Source: Streptomyces longwoodensis | GTDB taxonomy: Bacteria > Actinomycetota > Actinomycetes > Streptomycetales > Streptomycetaceae | Reading direction: 5' to 3' | Assembly: GCF_001514125.1 (NCBI RefSeq) | Contig: NZ_KQ948555.1 | Span: 329,115-393,114 of the forward strand | Length of the DNA stretch: 64,000 bases | Part shown: positions 1-9,395 of the stretch, in pieces | How the letters are laid out: each line of letters starts with the position of its first letter | How positions within the stretch are numbered: position 1 is the first letter of the stretch | Translations under genes and position numbers: made by a program | The notes under the pieces: generated by a model | What the model was told of the DNA's origin: nothing | Databases searched by the model: none | The model's input: only the letters and a program-made list of their open reading frames with translations

Positions 1-222
1 CTGACCCGCAGCACGGAGACCGCGACGGCCGACCTGACCACCCAGACCCTCGCGGAACCCAGCCCCGCGACGATCGGCGGCACGACCACGGACACCAACC
101 TCGCCGAGACGGGCGGCACGAGCGCGACCCCCCTGATCGCGGGCACGGCCATAGCCCTGGTGGTGATCGGCGGAGCGGTCCTGGTCCTGCTGGGACGCAG
201 GGAGAACACGGCGGGGGAGTGA
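1..222 (+). CDS. C-terminal end of an LAXTG sortase-anchored surface protein (partial)
   Basis: The reading frame is open from the left edge to a TGA and gives about 73 residues. It has a Thr/Ala-rich stretch, then LAETG, then a hydrophobic segment of about 20 residues (PLIAGTAIALVVIGGAVLVL) and a basic tail (GRRENTAGE). This is the tripartite cell-wall sorting signal, and LAXTG is the form used by class E sortases of Streptomyces (family knowledge). The protein would be secreted, cleaved between T and G and attached to peptidoglycan. The N-terminus and functional domains lie outside the window, so its role cannot be stated. Confidence 0.8.
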   Translation: MTRSTETATADLTTQTLAEPSPATIGGTTTDTNLAETGGTSATPLIAGTAIALVVIGGAVLVLLGRRENTAGE

Positions 223-352
223 CAGCCGGGGCCGCCCCGCAGACCCCAGCTCACAGGCCTCGGTCGCTATGCGTTTCCGCGCAGGGGTGGCGGTACGGCA
301 AGATGGGGTGTATCTGCCCACTGCCTGATTTCAAGCTGCCGGACGGTTTCTC

Positions 353-2017
<1,665 letters not shown>

Positions 2018-2023
2018 TCGGTC

Positions 2024-2440
2024 TTGCGGCACCTCTACCGCTGCCCGCTGCGCTGGGCGGACATGGACGCGTACGGCCACGTCAACAACGTGGTGTTCCT
2101 CCGCTACCTGGAGGAAGCCCGTATCGACTTCCTGTTCCGCCCGGACAAGGACTTCCAGCAGGGGTCCGTGGTGGCGCGCCACGAGATCGACTACAAGCGG
2201 CAGCTCGTCCACCGGCACCGCCCGGTGGACATCGAGCTGTGGATCACGGAGATACGCGCCGCGTCCTTCACCATCGCCTACGAGGTGAAGGACGACGACG
2301 TGGTCTACGTGCGCGCCTCGACCGTCATCGTGCCGTTCGACTTCACGGCGCAGCGGCCGCGGCGGATCACCGACGAGGAGCGCGCGTTCCTCAAGGAGTA
2401 CACGGACGACGCCTCCGGCCAGGGGGCCGTCGCCGCATGA
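2024..2440 (+). CDS. Acyl-CoA thioesterase, hotdog fold (4HBT family)
   Basis: A 138-residue single hotdog domain. The segment WADMDAYGHVNNVVFLRY carries the family's catalytic Asp and the following GHVNN turn seen in 4-hydroxybenzoyl-CoA thioesterase-like enzymes (YbgC/FadM type). It should hydrolyse an acyl-CoA in the cytosol; the chain specificity cannot be read from sequence. The TTG start lies 6 bases downstream of ettA and the next in-frame ATG would remove the catalytic region, so TTG is preferred. The stop overlaps the following gene by ATGA, implying translational coupling within an ettA operon. Confidence 0.85.
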   Translation: MRHLYRCPLRWADMDAYGHVNNVVFLRYLEEARIDFLFRPDKDFQQGSVVARHEIDYKRQLVHRHRPVDIELWITEIRAASFTIAYEVKDDDVVYVRASTVIVPFDFTAQRPRRITDEERAFLKEYTDDASGQGAVAA

Positions 2441-3105
2441 CCGTGCTGCACCTCGCCGACGAGACGGAGGCGGCCGACCTGGCCGCCTTCCTCTCCCGGC
2501 TGCTCCACTACGACCGTTCGGCCGCGGTGCGCCTGCAGGCCGCGGGCACTGCGCTGGCCGTCTTCGGGCGGCCGCCGTCCTTCGAGGTCCTGGCGATCCG
2601 CGCGGTGCGGCTGGCCAAGCCGTACGAGGACGGGCTGGACGTCACGCTCGACGTGACCGTCTCGGCCGGTGAGCTGCTGGAGGCCGTCGACGAGGCTGCG
2701 GCCACGGCGGGCGTGCCCGACGCGGTCACCGGGCCGCCGTGGGCCGGGCTGCTGCCGCCGCGCTCGGGCTGGCAGCCGGAGGGCGGACTGCCCGGCGCCG
2801 ACGCCCTGCGGTCCCTGGTGTCGGCCGCGGTCGCGGAATTCCGTTCGCGGACCGAGGAGCTGGCGGCCGAACGGCGTACGCGGGCCGAACTCGACGCCAT
2901 CGGGCGGGACATCTGGTCCCGGACGGTCGGGGAGACCGGGCTGCCCGTACGGGCCGTGCACGCGGCCCAGTCGCTGGGGTTCCTGCGACCCGGCGGCGGG
3001 GCGGCACTGCTCTCCGCCGGGGCATGGCTGCGGCTGCGCACGCCCTACGGGTCCGTCGCCGTGCGGCGGGCGGGGCTCGGGTCGTTCGGGCTCAGCGTGC
3101 GCTGA
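2437..3105 (+). CDS. Conserved hypothetical protein, third gene of the ettA operon
   Basis: A 222-residue cytosolic protein with no signal peptide or membrane segment. The ATG overlaps the thioesterase stop (ATGA). The N-terminal half is rich in Leu/Ala/Asp; the middle (about residues 125-155) is a charged helix (EFRSRTEELAAERRTR); the C-terminus has short beta-like repeats (RLRTPYGSVAVRR). I recognise no catalytic motif. Position suggests a role linked to EttA or the thioesterase, but this is context only. Confidence 0.75.
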   Translation: MTVLHLADETEAADLAAFLSRLLHYDRSAAVRLQAAGTALAVFGRPPSFEVLAIRAVRLAKPYEDGLDVTLDVTVSAGELLEAVDEAAATAGVPDAVTGPPWAGLLPPRSGWQPEGGLPGADALRSLVSAAVAEFRSRTEELAAERRTRAELDAIGRDIWSRTVGETGLPVRAVHAAQSLGFLRPGGGAALLSAGAWLRLRTPYGSVAVRRAGLGSFGLSVR

Positions 3106-3192
3106 GGCGCTGTCCGAGGTCACGGTCCCGGAGGCCCGGTCGTGGACCGGGCCCGACCGGACCCTGACCGGATTCCGGCACGACGGGACCGG

Positions 3193-3606
3193 TCAGTCCG
3201 GGGTGTTCACCATCGACTTGGCCGCGTACGTCAGGTAGTTCCACAGCGTCGTCTCGTGCTCCTCGGACAGGCCGAGCTCCTCGACGGCGACCCGCATGTG
3301 CCGCAGCCACGCGTCGTGCGCGGCCCGGTCGACGGCGAAGGGGGCGTGCCGCATCCGCAGCCGGGGGTGGCCGCGGTTGTCGCTGTAGGTCGTCGGGCCG
3401 CCCCAGTACTGCATGAGGAACAGCGCGAAGCGCTCCTCGGCCGGGCCGAGGTCCTCCTCGGGGTACATGGGCCGCAGGACCGGGTCCTCGGCGACGCCCT
3501 CGTAGAAACGGTGCACCAGCCGGCGGAAGGTCTCCTCCCCGCCGACCTGCTCGAAGAAGGTCTGCTCCTGAAGCGTGCCGCGCCGAATCTCTTTCACGTC
3601 CCCCAT
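3193..3606 (-). CDS. glbO: Group II truncated haemoglobin (trHbO)
   Basis: A 137-residue globin of the short 2-over-2 type. Landmarks: FYEGVAEDPVLRPMYPEEDL (B helix to CE region with the B10-type Tyr), LFLMQYWGGPTTYSD, and the proximal histidine in RMRHAPF, followed by the H helix ending WNYLTYAAKSMVNTPD. Trp/Tyr spacing is that of the GlbO/trHbO group. Such proteins bind oxygen and may detoxify NO or feed oxygen to membrane oxidases (family knowledge). The gene stands alone, divergent from the methyltransferase across about 127 bases that include a perfect palindrome. Confidence 0.92.
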   Translation of the reverse strand: MGDVKEIRRGTLQEQTFFEQVGGEETFRRLVHRFYEGVAEDPVLRPMYPEEDLGPAEERFALFLMQYWGGPTTYSDNRGHPRLRMRHAPFAVDRAAHDAWLRHMRVAVEELGLSEEHETTLWNYLTYAAKSMVNTPD

Positions 3607-3620
3607 GGTCTCAGACGACG

Positions 3621-3632
3621 GGTCCTAGGACC
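3621..3632. promoter_or_regulatory. Perfect 12-bp palindrome between glbO and the methyltransferase gene
   Basis: GGTCCTAGGACC reads identically on both strands and sits 15 bases upstream of the glbO start. A second CCTAGG hexamer occurs a few bases further on. CCTAGG is rare in GC-rich Streptomyces DNA. This is a candidate operator in a divergent promoter region; no known regulator is assigned. Confidence 0.35.
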
Positions 3633-3733
3633 GAGGCCCTAGGGAGGCCGGCGGGAGGCCGCGCTGGGCCCGGCGCGAGGTGTGGCGGGAAGGCGTACTC
3701 GCCGCGGGCCGTCGCGGGCCGCACAGTGGAGGC

Positions 3734-4699
3734 ATGGGTGCGGATGCGGTGGCGGCGCGGGCCGCGCTGGTGCGGGAGATCGAGGCGAGCGGCGCCTTCG
3801 CCGCCGACCCGCGCTGGCGGGAGGCGTTCACCGCGGTCCCGCGCCACCTCTTCGTGCCGTACTACTACGTCGCCACGGTCGCCGGCTACGAACGCCGCTG
3901 GGGCGAGAACCCCGACCCCGTCGCCCGCGAGCGGTGGCTGCGCGGCGCCTACGAGGACACCCCGCTGGCCACCCGGCTGCGCGACGGCGAGCTGGTCTCC
4001 TCCAGCAGCCAGCCCTCGCTCATGGCGCTGATGCTGGCCGAGCTGCGGGTCGAGGACGGCCACCGGGTGCTGGAGATCGGCGCGGGCACCGGCTACAACG
4101 CCGCGCTGCTCGCCCACCGGCTCGGCGACGACCGGGTCACCACCGTCGACCTGGACCCGGAGATCACCGAGTCCGCGCGCCGCCACCTGGACGCCGCCGG
4201 GTACCACCCCGTCGTCGTCACCGGCGACGGGGCCCGCGGGGTGCCGGAGCGGGCGCCCTTCGACCGGGTGATCGCGACCTGCCAGCTCGGCGCGGTGCCC
4301 CGGGCCTGGATCGCCCAGTGCCGGCCGGGGGCCCGGGTGCTCGTGCCGCTGGCCACCGGGCTGATCGCGCTCACCGTCCGGGACGCCGGGCACGCGGAGG
4401 GCACGTTCCTGGCCACCGCGGCCTACTTCGTGCCGCTGCGCGGCCAGGGCCGGACCGACCCCGGACCGGTCGCGCTCGGCGGGGTACCGCGCCCGGCACG
4501 CGACGACGACCTGTTCCGCTTCCTGGTGACGCTGACCCGGGGCGCTCTCGAACCGCCCGAGGCGTACGCCCTGTGGCGGCGCGAGGGCATGCCCGGACGC
4601 TCCCGCTACGGCATCACCGTCGAGGGCGACCGGGCCTGGGCCTGGCTGGACGACCCGGCGGGGCCGTACGCCTGGCCCCTGCCGGAAGGGCGGCCCTGA
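3734..4699 (+). CDS. PCMT-like SAM-dependent methyltransferase
   Basis: A 321-residue protein. The N-terminal REAFTAVPRHLFVPYYY resembles the entry motif of protein-L-isoaspartate O-methyltransferases. HRVLEIGAGTGYNAALLA is SAM-binding motif I, VTTVDLDPEI is motif II, and FDRVIATCQLGAVPRAW follows. It is longer than classical PCMT (about 210 residues), with a C-terminal extension of about 110 residues. PCMT repairs isoaspartyl residues; this longer actinobacterial form may have another substrate. The chosen ATG is preceded by GTGGAGG with unusually short spacing; the frame is open 18 codons further upstream but those codons look non-coding. Confidence 0.8.
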   Translation: MGADAVAARAALVREIEASGAFAADPRWREAFTAVPRHLFVPYYYVATVAGYERRWGENPDPVARERWLRGAYEDTPLATRLRDGELVSSSSQPSLMALMLAELRVEDGHRVLEIGAGTGYNAALLAHRLGDDRVTTVDLDPEITESARRHLDAAGYHPVVVTGDGARGVPERAPFDRVIATCQLGAVPRAWIAQCRPGARVLVPLATGLIALTVRDAGHAEGTFLATAAYFVPLRGQGRTDPGPVALGGVPRPARDDDLFRFLVTLTRGALEPPEAYALWRREGMPGRSRYGITVEGDRAWAWLDDPAGPYAWPLPEGRP

Positions 4700-4717
4700 C
4701 CGGCGCCGGGGCGCCGG
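4700..4717. terminator. GC hairpin between convergent genes
   Basis: CCGGCGCC and GGCGCCGG separated by two G residues begin directly after the methyltransferase stop and face the 3' end of the FHA gene. No T-tract follows, as is common for Streptomyces terminators. Confidence 0.4.
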
Positions 4718-4732
4718 CCGGGAGGGGGCGCG

Positions 4733-6595
4733 TCAGCCGCGCCGGACCGTGATCGTCGTCCACGCGCCGACGTGCACGCGGTCGCCGTCCTGCAGCGGCA
4801 CCGGCACGAACGGCTGGATCGGCTCGTCGGAGCCGTTCACCGTGGTGCCGTTCGTCGAGTTCTGGTCGACGACCGCCCAGCCGCCGTCGGGCTGCTGCAC
4901 CAGCACCGCGTGCTGGTGCGAGACGCCCGGGTCCTCCGGCGGCACCGACAGGTCGATGTCCGGGGTCTCGCCGGTGGAGTGCCGGCGGCGGCCGATGGTG
5001 ACCTGGTTGCCGCTGAGCGTGCGCTGCTGCTCCGGGGAGTACGCGGGCAGGTTGAGCCCCGCGGCCTCCGGTCCCGAGCGGTGCATCATCGCCATGAAGT
5101 ACTCGCGGTCCGGACCGATGGTGGCGGTCCAGGTCGCCGGCTGCTGCGGGAACGCCGGGCCGGGCGGGGCCTGGGCCGCGCCCTGCTGCGGGTAGCCGTA
5201 GCCACCGCCCTGCGGGCCCGTGCCGGGACCGCCCTGGCCGCCGTGGTGCCCTGGGGCCTGGCCGGACGGCGGGGGGATCACCCAGTCGTCCTCGCCGCCG
5301 CCGAAGGGCGGGGCGGAGCGCCGGCCCTCCTGCGGGAACGCGGGCGGGGCCGGGGGAGCGCCGGCCGCCTGGTAGCCCTGGGGGGCACCCGGGTCCGTCG
5401 CACCGGGGCCGCCGTGGCCGCCGGGGTCGCCGGGACGGCCGGGGCCGCCGTGCGTCGGCGGGAGGGGGCGCGACGGGTCGGCGCCGAAGCCGGACGGGCC
5501 GGGGCCACCGGGCCCACCCGGGCCGCCCTGTCCGGGGGGCGCGCCGAAGGGCTCACGGCCGTAGGGACCGCCGGGGCCACCGGGACCGCCCTGCTGGCCA
5601 GGGGTGTCCCGTCCGTACGGTCCGGGAGCACCGCCGGGACCGGAACCGGGGCCGCCGAAACCGCCACCGGGGCCGGTGGGGCCGCCAGGATTGCCGGGAC
5701 CGCCGGGACCGCCGGGACCGCCGGGGCCACCCGGGCCACCCGGGCCGCCGGAGGGAGCCGACGGCTCGCGGCCGAAGGGGTCGGCGGGCGGACCGGACGG
5801 CTCACGGCCGAAACCGGACGGCTCGCGGCCGAAGGGGTCGCCCGACGGGCCCGGGGCCTCACGTCGGAAGGGGTCGCCGGCCGGGCCCGTGGGACCGGAC
5901 GGGCCCGAGGGAGCGGAGGGCTCCCGTCCGAACGGTCCACCCGGACCCCCGGACGTCGACCCCGGGCCACCGCCGGGCCCGCCGGGACCACCAGGTCCAC
6001 CGGGACCGCCAGGTCCGCCCTGTCCGCGCTGCCCGCCCGGTTCGCCGCCGAACGGCGGGGCCGGCGGGATCGGCTCGGCCGGCCGGTTCACCTGGGACGG
6101 CCGGGAGTGCTGGTAGTCGAAGGAGTCCCGCCCGCCGAACGACTGCGGCGCACCCTGGAACCGCCCACCGGGACCCGCGCCCGGGCCACCAGGACCACCG
6201 GGGCCGGGCCCGCCGGGGCCGCCGAAACCGCCACCCGGGCCACCCGGCGCACCCGGGCCGCCCGGTGCGGGCGCCGGCGGGCGCGGGGCGGCCGGGGTGT
6301 ACGAGGTGGCCGTGTTGGTGAGGAAGTTCCACCGGCACTCCTCGCAGAACGGCGCACCGCCCTCGCGGGGCGTGCGGCACTGCGGGCAGAGCTCCGGCTC
6401 GGGGTCGGGCGACAGGGGCCGGCCCGGCTGACCGGGCTGACCCTGGTGGCCGCCCGGCGGGGGCGGCGGGAAGCCGTAGCCGCCACCGGGCGGGGGCGGC
6501 GGCGGGGGCGGTGGCACGGCACCGGCCATGCGGTGACCGCAGACCTCGCACCAGTCGTCGGAACCCGACTGGTGTCCGTTCGGGCAGGTCGGCAT
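4733..6595 (-). CDS. Zinc-ribbon, collagen-like linker and FHA domain protein; last gene of the PknG operon
   Basis: A 620-residue protein in three parts. Residues 1-25 hold Cys/His pairs (CPNGH, CEVCGH) of a zinc ribbon, with a second pair set (CPQCRTPREG, CEECRW) near 70-90. Residues about 100-500 are a Gly/Pro collagen-like linker with GGP/GPP triplets and repeated PFGREPSGP-type units. The C-terminal part, about 525-618, is an FHA domain with VTIGRR, DPGVSHQHAVLV and NSTNGTTVNG, the phosphothreonine-binding loops. FHA domains read Thr-phosphorylated proteins. In mycobacteria the PknG substrate GarA is also an FHA protein, so this is a candidate PknG partner or substrate (inference). Confidence 0.9.
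   Translation of the reverse strand: MPTCPNGHQSGSDDWCEVCGHRMAGAVPPPPPPPPPGGGYGFPPPPPGGHQGQPGQPGRPLSPDPEPELCPQCRTPREGGAPFCEECRWNFLTNTATSYTPAAPRPPAPAPGGPGAPGGPGGGFGGPGGPGPGGPGGPGAGPGGRFQGAPQSFGGRDSFDYQHSRPSQVNRPAEPIPPAPPFGGEPGGQRGQGGPGGPGGPGGPGGPGGGPGSTSGGPGGPFGREPSAPSGPSGPTGPAGDPFRREAPGPSGDPFGREPSGFGREPSGPPADPFGREPSAPSGGPGGPGGPGGPGGPGGPGNPGGPTGPGGGFGGPGSGPGGAPGPYGRDTPGQQGGPGGPGGPYGREPFGAPPGQGGPGGPGGPGPSGFGADPSRPLPPTHGGPGRPGDPGGHGGPGATDPGAPQGYQAAGAPPAPPAFPQEGRRSAPPFGGGEDDWVIPPPSGQAPGHHGGQGGPGTGPQGGGYGYPQQGAAQAPPGPAFPQQPATWTATIGPDREYFMAMMHRSGPEAAGLNLPAYSPEQQRTLSGNQVTIGRRRHSTGETPDIDLSVPPEDPGVSHQHAVLVQQPDGGWAVVDQNSTNGTTVNGSDEPIQPFVPVPLQDGDRVHVGAWTTITVRRG
5400..6260 (-). repeat. Collagen-like Gly-Pro repeat tract inside the FHA gene
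   Basis: The coding strand encodes long runs of GGP and GPP triplets, interrupted by a degenerate unit resembling DPFGREPSGP that recurs about seven times. The tract separates the zinc ribbons from the FHA domain. Repeats of this kind change length by slippage and are prone to assembly error. Confidence 0.85.
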
Positions 6596-6643
6596 GTCGG
6601 CGCGTCCCCCTCTCCTTCGGTGTCCTGCTTGGGTACGGTCAGG

Positions 6644-7993
6644 TCACTTCTTTACACGAACAGTCTTGGTGGACCGGGTCTCGAGGGTCATTTCGTCTGC
6701 CTCCGCGACCTTCGCCTTCAACCGCACAGTACCTGTCGCGGCATCGACCACGTCCACCACCTTCGCAAGCAGTTTCGCAGTATCCGCGTTCCCGGAAGCG
6801 CTTGCCAGCTGAACGGCCCGGCCCAGTTTGGCCGTTGCCCCGTCCCGGTCGCCCGCCTTGCGGAGGTCGAGGCCCTGCTGGATCGTCCTCGCCAGCTCGG
6901 CCTGGCCGGTGTAGTGGGCGACCTGCGGGTTCAGGGAGGTGGAGGCGGCCACGTCGTCGGTCCACACGGCCCGGACCAGGCCCTGGGCGCCGAGGCTGCG
7001 GGCGCTGTCCGTGCCGGGCTCCGGGACGACCAGGGAGACGCGGGCGGCGAGCATCTCCTGGCCGACGTGGGCGGGCGGGACCTCGACGCACACGTGGTAG
7101 TCGCGGGACTCGTCGCCCCAGGAGCCGGTGGGGTAGTCGCCGGAGCGGGGCCCGGACTCGGTGCGGCGGCCGGTCAGGTCCTCGACCGCCGGGGCGACCT
7201 GCTTGACGAACCGCACGGTCGTGCCGACCGGGGTCCACAGCCGCAGCGCGACGTCCGCGACCTCCTTGCCCATGGCCGTCTCCATCATCCGCGTGAAGTC
7301 GGCGGCCAGGCCCGCCGGATCGGCGACGATGTCGGCGGTGCCGAGCAGCGCGGAGGCGATCCCTGTGACCTCTTTCACCTCCCAGTCGGTGCCCACGCCC
7401 CGGGCGTCGCAGGTGAACCGGCCGGCGCAGTCGTCGAGGGCGGCCCGCAGGTCCTGCGGCGACTCGTGCTCGTTGCGGCCGTCGGTGAGCAGGATGCCGT
7501 GGCGGATGGCGACGTCGGCCGAGGACAGCAGCCGGTCGGCGAGGCGCAGCCAGGTGCCGATGGCGGTGCCGCCGCCCGCGTGGAGCCGGCGCAGCGCCTG
7601 CTTGGCCTGCTCGCGGGTGGAGGCGTCGGCGACCGCGAGGCGCCCGCCGCCGGGGTAGACCTCCTTGGCCACGTGGGTACCGGCGATCACCGCGAAGTGC
7701 ACGCCGTCGCGCAGGGTGTCCACGGCGGCGGCCGTGGCGTCCCGGGCGTTGCGCATCTTGGCGGGCGGGTAGTCCATGGAGCCCGAGCAGTCGACCATGA
7801 CCGCCACGGCGGCCGACGGGGCCCGGCCGGGCGTGTACAGGTGCGGTGCGCCGACCGCGCCGCCGACCGTGCCGCCGCCGGTGGCGGTGACCGTGACGAT
7901 CGCGTTCACCTCGCGCCCGCCCTCGGGCAGGTACTCGTTCTGGTAGACGTCCACCGCGAACTGCGGCACGTTCGGTTTCGAGAGCTTGGCCAT
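6644..7993 (-). CDS. von Willebrand factor type A (VWA) domain protein of the PknG operon
   Basis: A 449-residue cytosolic protein without a signal peptide. The VWA domain begins near residue 60 with the MIDAS motif in VMVDCSGSMDYP (DxSxS); GGTAIGTWL and LTDGRNEHESP supply further metal-site residues. A C-terminal beta-rich segment and a short helical tail (KLGRAVQLASASGNADTAKLLAKVVD) follow. VWA domains bind protein partners through Mg2+. ATG at 7993 is chosen because GGGGG lies 8 bases upstream; a GTG two codons earlier is possible. It sits between the PP2C and FHA genes. Its partner is unknown. Confidence 0.88.
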   Translation of the reverse strand: MAKLSKPNVPQFAVDVYQNEYLPEGGREVNAIVTVTATGGGTVGGAVGAPHLYTPGRAPSAAVAVMVDCSGSMDYPPAKMRNARDATAAAVDTLRDGVHFAVIAGTHVAKEVYPGGGRLAVADASTREQAKQALRRLHAGGGTAIGTWLRLADRLLSSADVAIRHGILLTDGRNEHESPQDLRAALDDCAGRFTCDARGVGTDWEVKEVTGIASALLGTADIVADPAGLAADFTRMMETAMGKEVADVALRLWTPVGTTVRFVKQVAPAVEDLTGRRTESGPRSGDYPTGSWGDESRDYHVCVEVPPAHVGQEMLAARVSLVVPEPGTDSARSLGAQGLVRAVWTDDVAASTSLNPQVAHYTGQAELARTIQQGLDLRKAGDRDGATAKLGRAVQLASASGNADTAKLLAKVVDVVDAATGTVRLKAKVAEADEMTLETRSTKTVRVKK

Positions 7994-8096
7994 GCCCACA
8001 TCCCCCTTGAAGGCCCCGCGGCGACCGCGGAGTGACGACTCCTCCCGCCCCGGTCCCCTCCGGGGCGGTGAGGTTTCCCCGTTTTGTGCGGGTCGC

Positions 8097-9392
8097 TCAG
8101 GCCGATCCTGCCCCCTGCGGCGGCGCCGGGAACGGGACGACGGCCACTGTTACGTTGTCGTGGCCCCCGCCGTCCAGGGCGTGCCCGACCAGGACCCGGG
8201 CGCTGTGCAGGGGGCGTACGGCGGCGTCGCGGGGGACCGCCTCGGCCATCTCCTCGGCGGCCTCGGCGTAGTTCCACAGGCCGTCGGTGCACACCACGAC
8301 CACGCCGGGCCGGTCCGGCTTGAACGAGGCGGTGTGCGGCTCCAGTTCGTAGGCGTCGGCGCCGAGCCAGCCGGTGATCGCGTGGGCGCGCTCGTCGGCG
8401 TAGGCCTCGGCCTCGCTCATCAGGCCGGCGGCGACCATCTGCGCGGCCCAGGAGTCGTCCTCGGTGAGCCGGGCGGCGGGGGAGCGGTCGTCCGGGATCC
8501 AGTAGGCGCGGCTGTCGCCGACCCAGCCGACGACCAGCAGGCCGGCACTGACGACGGAGCCGACGAGGGTGCAGGCGGGGGCGTTCTGGTGCGGGGTGTG
8601 CTCGCGGGCCGTGGCGGGTTCGGCGGCCAGGGCGTCGACGGCGCGGGCGGCGGCGACGATCGCGTCGTGCATGGCCTGCTGCGGGTGGGTGCCGTGGGCC
8701 AGTGCGGCCACCAGCGACTCGCACGCGGTGCGGGAGGCGGCGAGCGAGGCGTCGTCGGGGCGGGTCGCGGAGGACACGCCGTCGCAGACGATCGCCACGG
8801 TCGCGTGCGTGCCGTCGGGCAGCGCGGTGCGGCCGAGGGCGAAGGCGTCCTCGTTGCGGTGGTGGCGCAGCCCGCGGTCGCTGACGGCGGCGACCGGGCC
8901 GAACTCCTGCTCCAGGTGGTCGCGTTCGCGGGGCTGGGCGTGGCCGCAGTTCTCGCAGTAGCCGTCGCCGTCGACCCGGCCCGCGCGGCAGGCCACGCAC
9001 ACCGGGACGGGTCCGGCACCCGGGGCGGTGTCGGCGGCGACGCGCGGGTCGGGCGCCTGGAGCGGGTACTCGTCCGGCTCGGGCGCCCGGTCGAACCGCA
9101 CGCCGGGGGCGGCGGCCGCGGGCGCCGGCGGTACGGCAGCGGCGGCGGGCCCGGCGGGCGCCTGCGGGGCCGGTGCGTGGGCGGGCAGGGGCTCGGCCGC
9201 GGTGGAAGGCGGGCCCTGGGGGGCGTCCGGGAGCACCGCGCCGTTCATCGCGAGCGTCGGGTGGTCGGGCGGGGGCGGCGGCACGGCGGACAGGTCGTAC
9301 CCGCACGCGCCGCAGAACCGGTCACCCGACTCCAGCGGCTCGGCACAGCTCGGGCACTTGGACAGCGCGGCCTGGGGGGGCATCTGCGACAT
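8097..9392 (-). CDS. PP2C-family Ser/Thr phosphatase with N-terminal zinc ribbons
   Basis: A 431-residue protein. Residues 10-32 contain CPSC and CGACG, and a second ribbon (CVACRAG, CENCGH) lies near 130-150, separated by a Pro/Ala-rich linker. The phosphatase domain follows: DRGLRHHRNEDAF, VCDGVSSATRP, WVGDSRAYW, CTDGLW and GGHDNVTVAVV, giving the Asp residues that bind two metal ions. It should remove phosphate from Ser/Thr residues placed by the adjacent PknG. The upstream kinase stop (TAG) is followed directly by TTG ATG; the ATG is annotated but the TTG is equally close. Tight spacing shows co-translation with the kinase. Confidence 0.92.
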   Translation of the reverse strand: MSQMPPQAALSKCPSCAEPLESGDRFCGACGYDLSAVPPPPPDHPTLAMNGAVLPDAPQGPPSTAAEPLPAHAPAPQAPAGPAAAAVPPAPAAAAPGVRFDRAPEPDEYPLQAPDPRVAADTAPGAGPVPVCVACRAGRVDGDGYCENCGHAQPRERDHLEQEFGPVAAVSDRGLRHHRNEDAFALGRTALPDGTHATVAIVCDGVSSATRPDDASLAASRTACESLVAALAHGTHPQQAMHDAIVAAARAVDALAAEPATAREHTPHQNAPACTLVGSVVSAGLLVVGWVGDSRAYWIPDDRSPAARLTEDDSWAAQMVAAGLMSEAEAYADERAHAITGWLGADAYELEPHTASFKPDRPGVVVVCTDGLWNYAEAAEEMAEAVPRDAAVRPLHSARVLVGHALDGGGHDNVTVAVVPFPAPPQGAGSA

Positions 9393-9395
9393 CAA

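Noticed and set aside
5604..6116. A plus-strand collagen-like ORF of 170 residues
   Set aside because: It is the antisense reading of the Gly/Pro repeat in the FHA gene; GGC/CCG-type repeats code for Gly/Pro on both strands.
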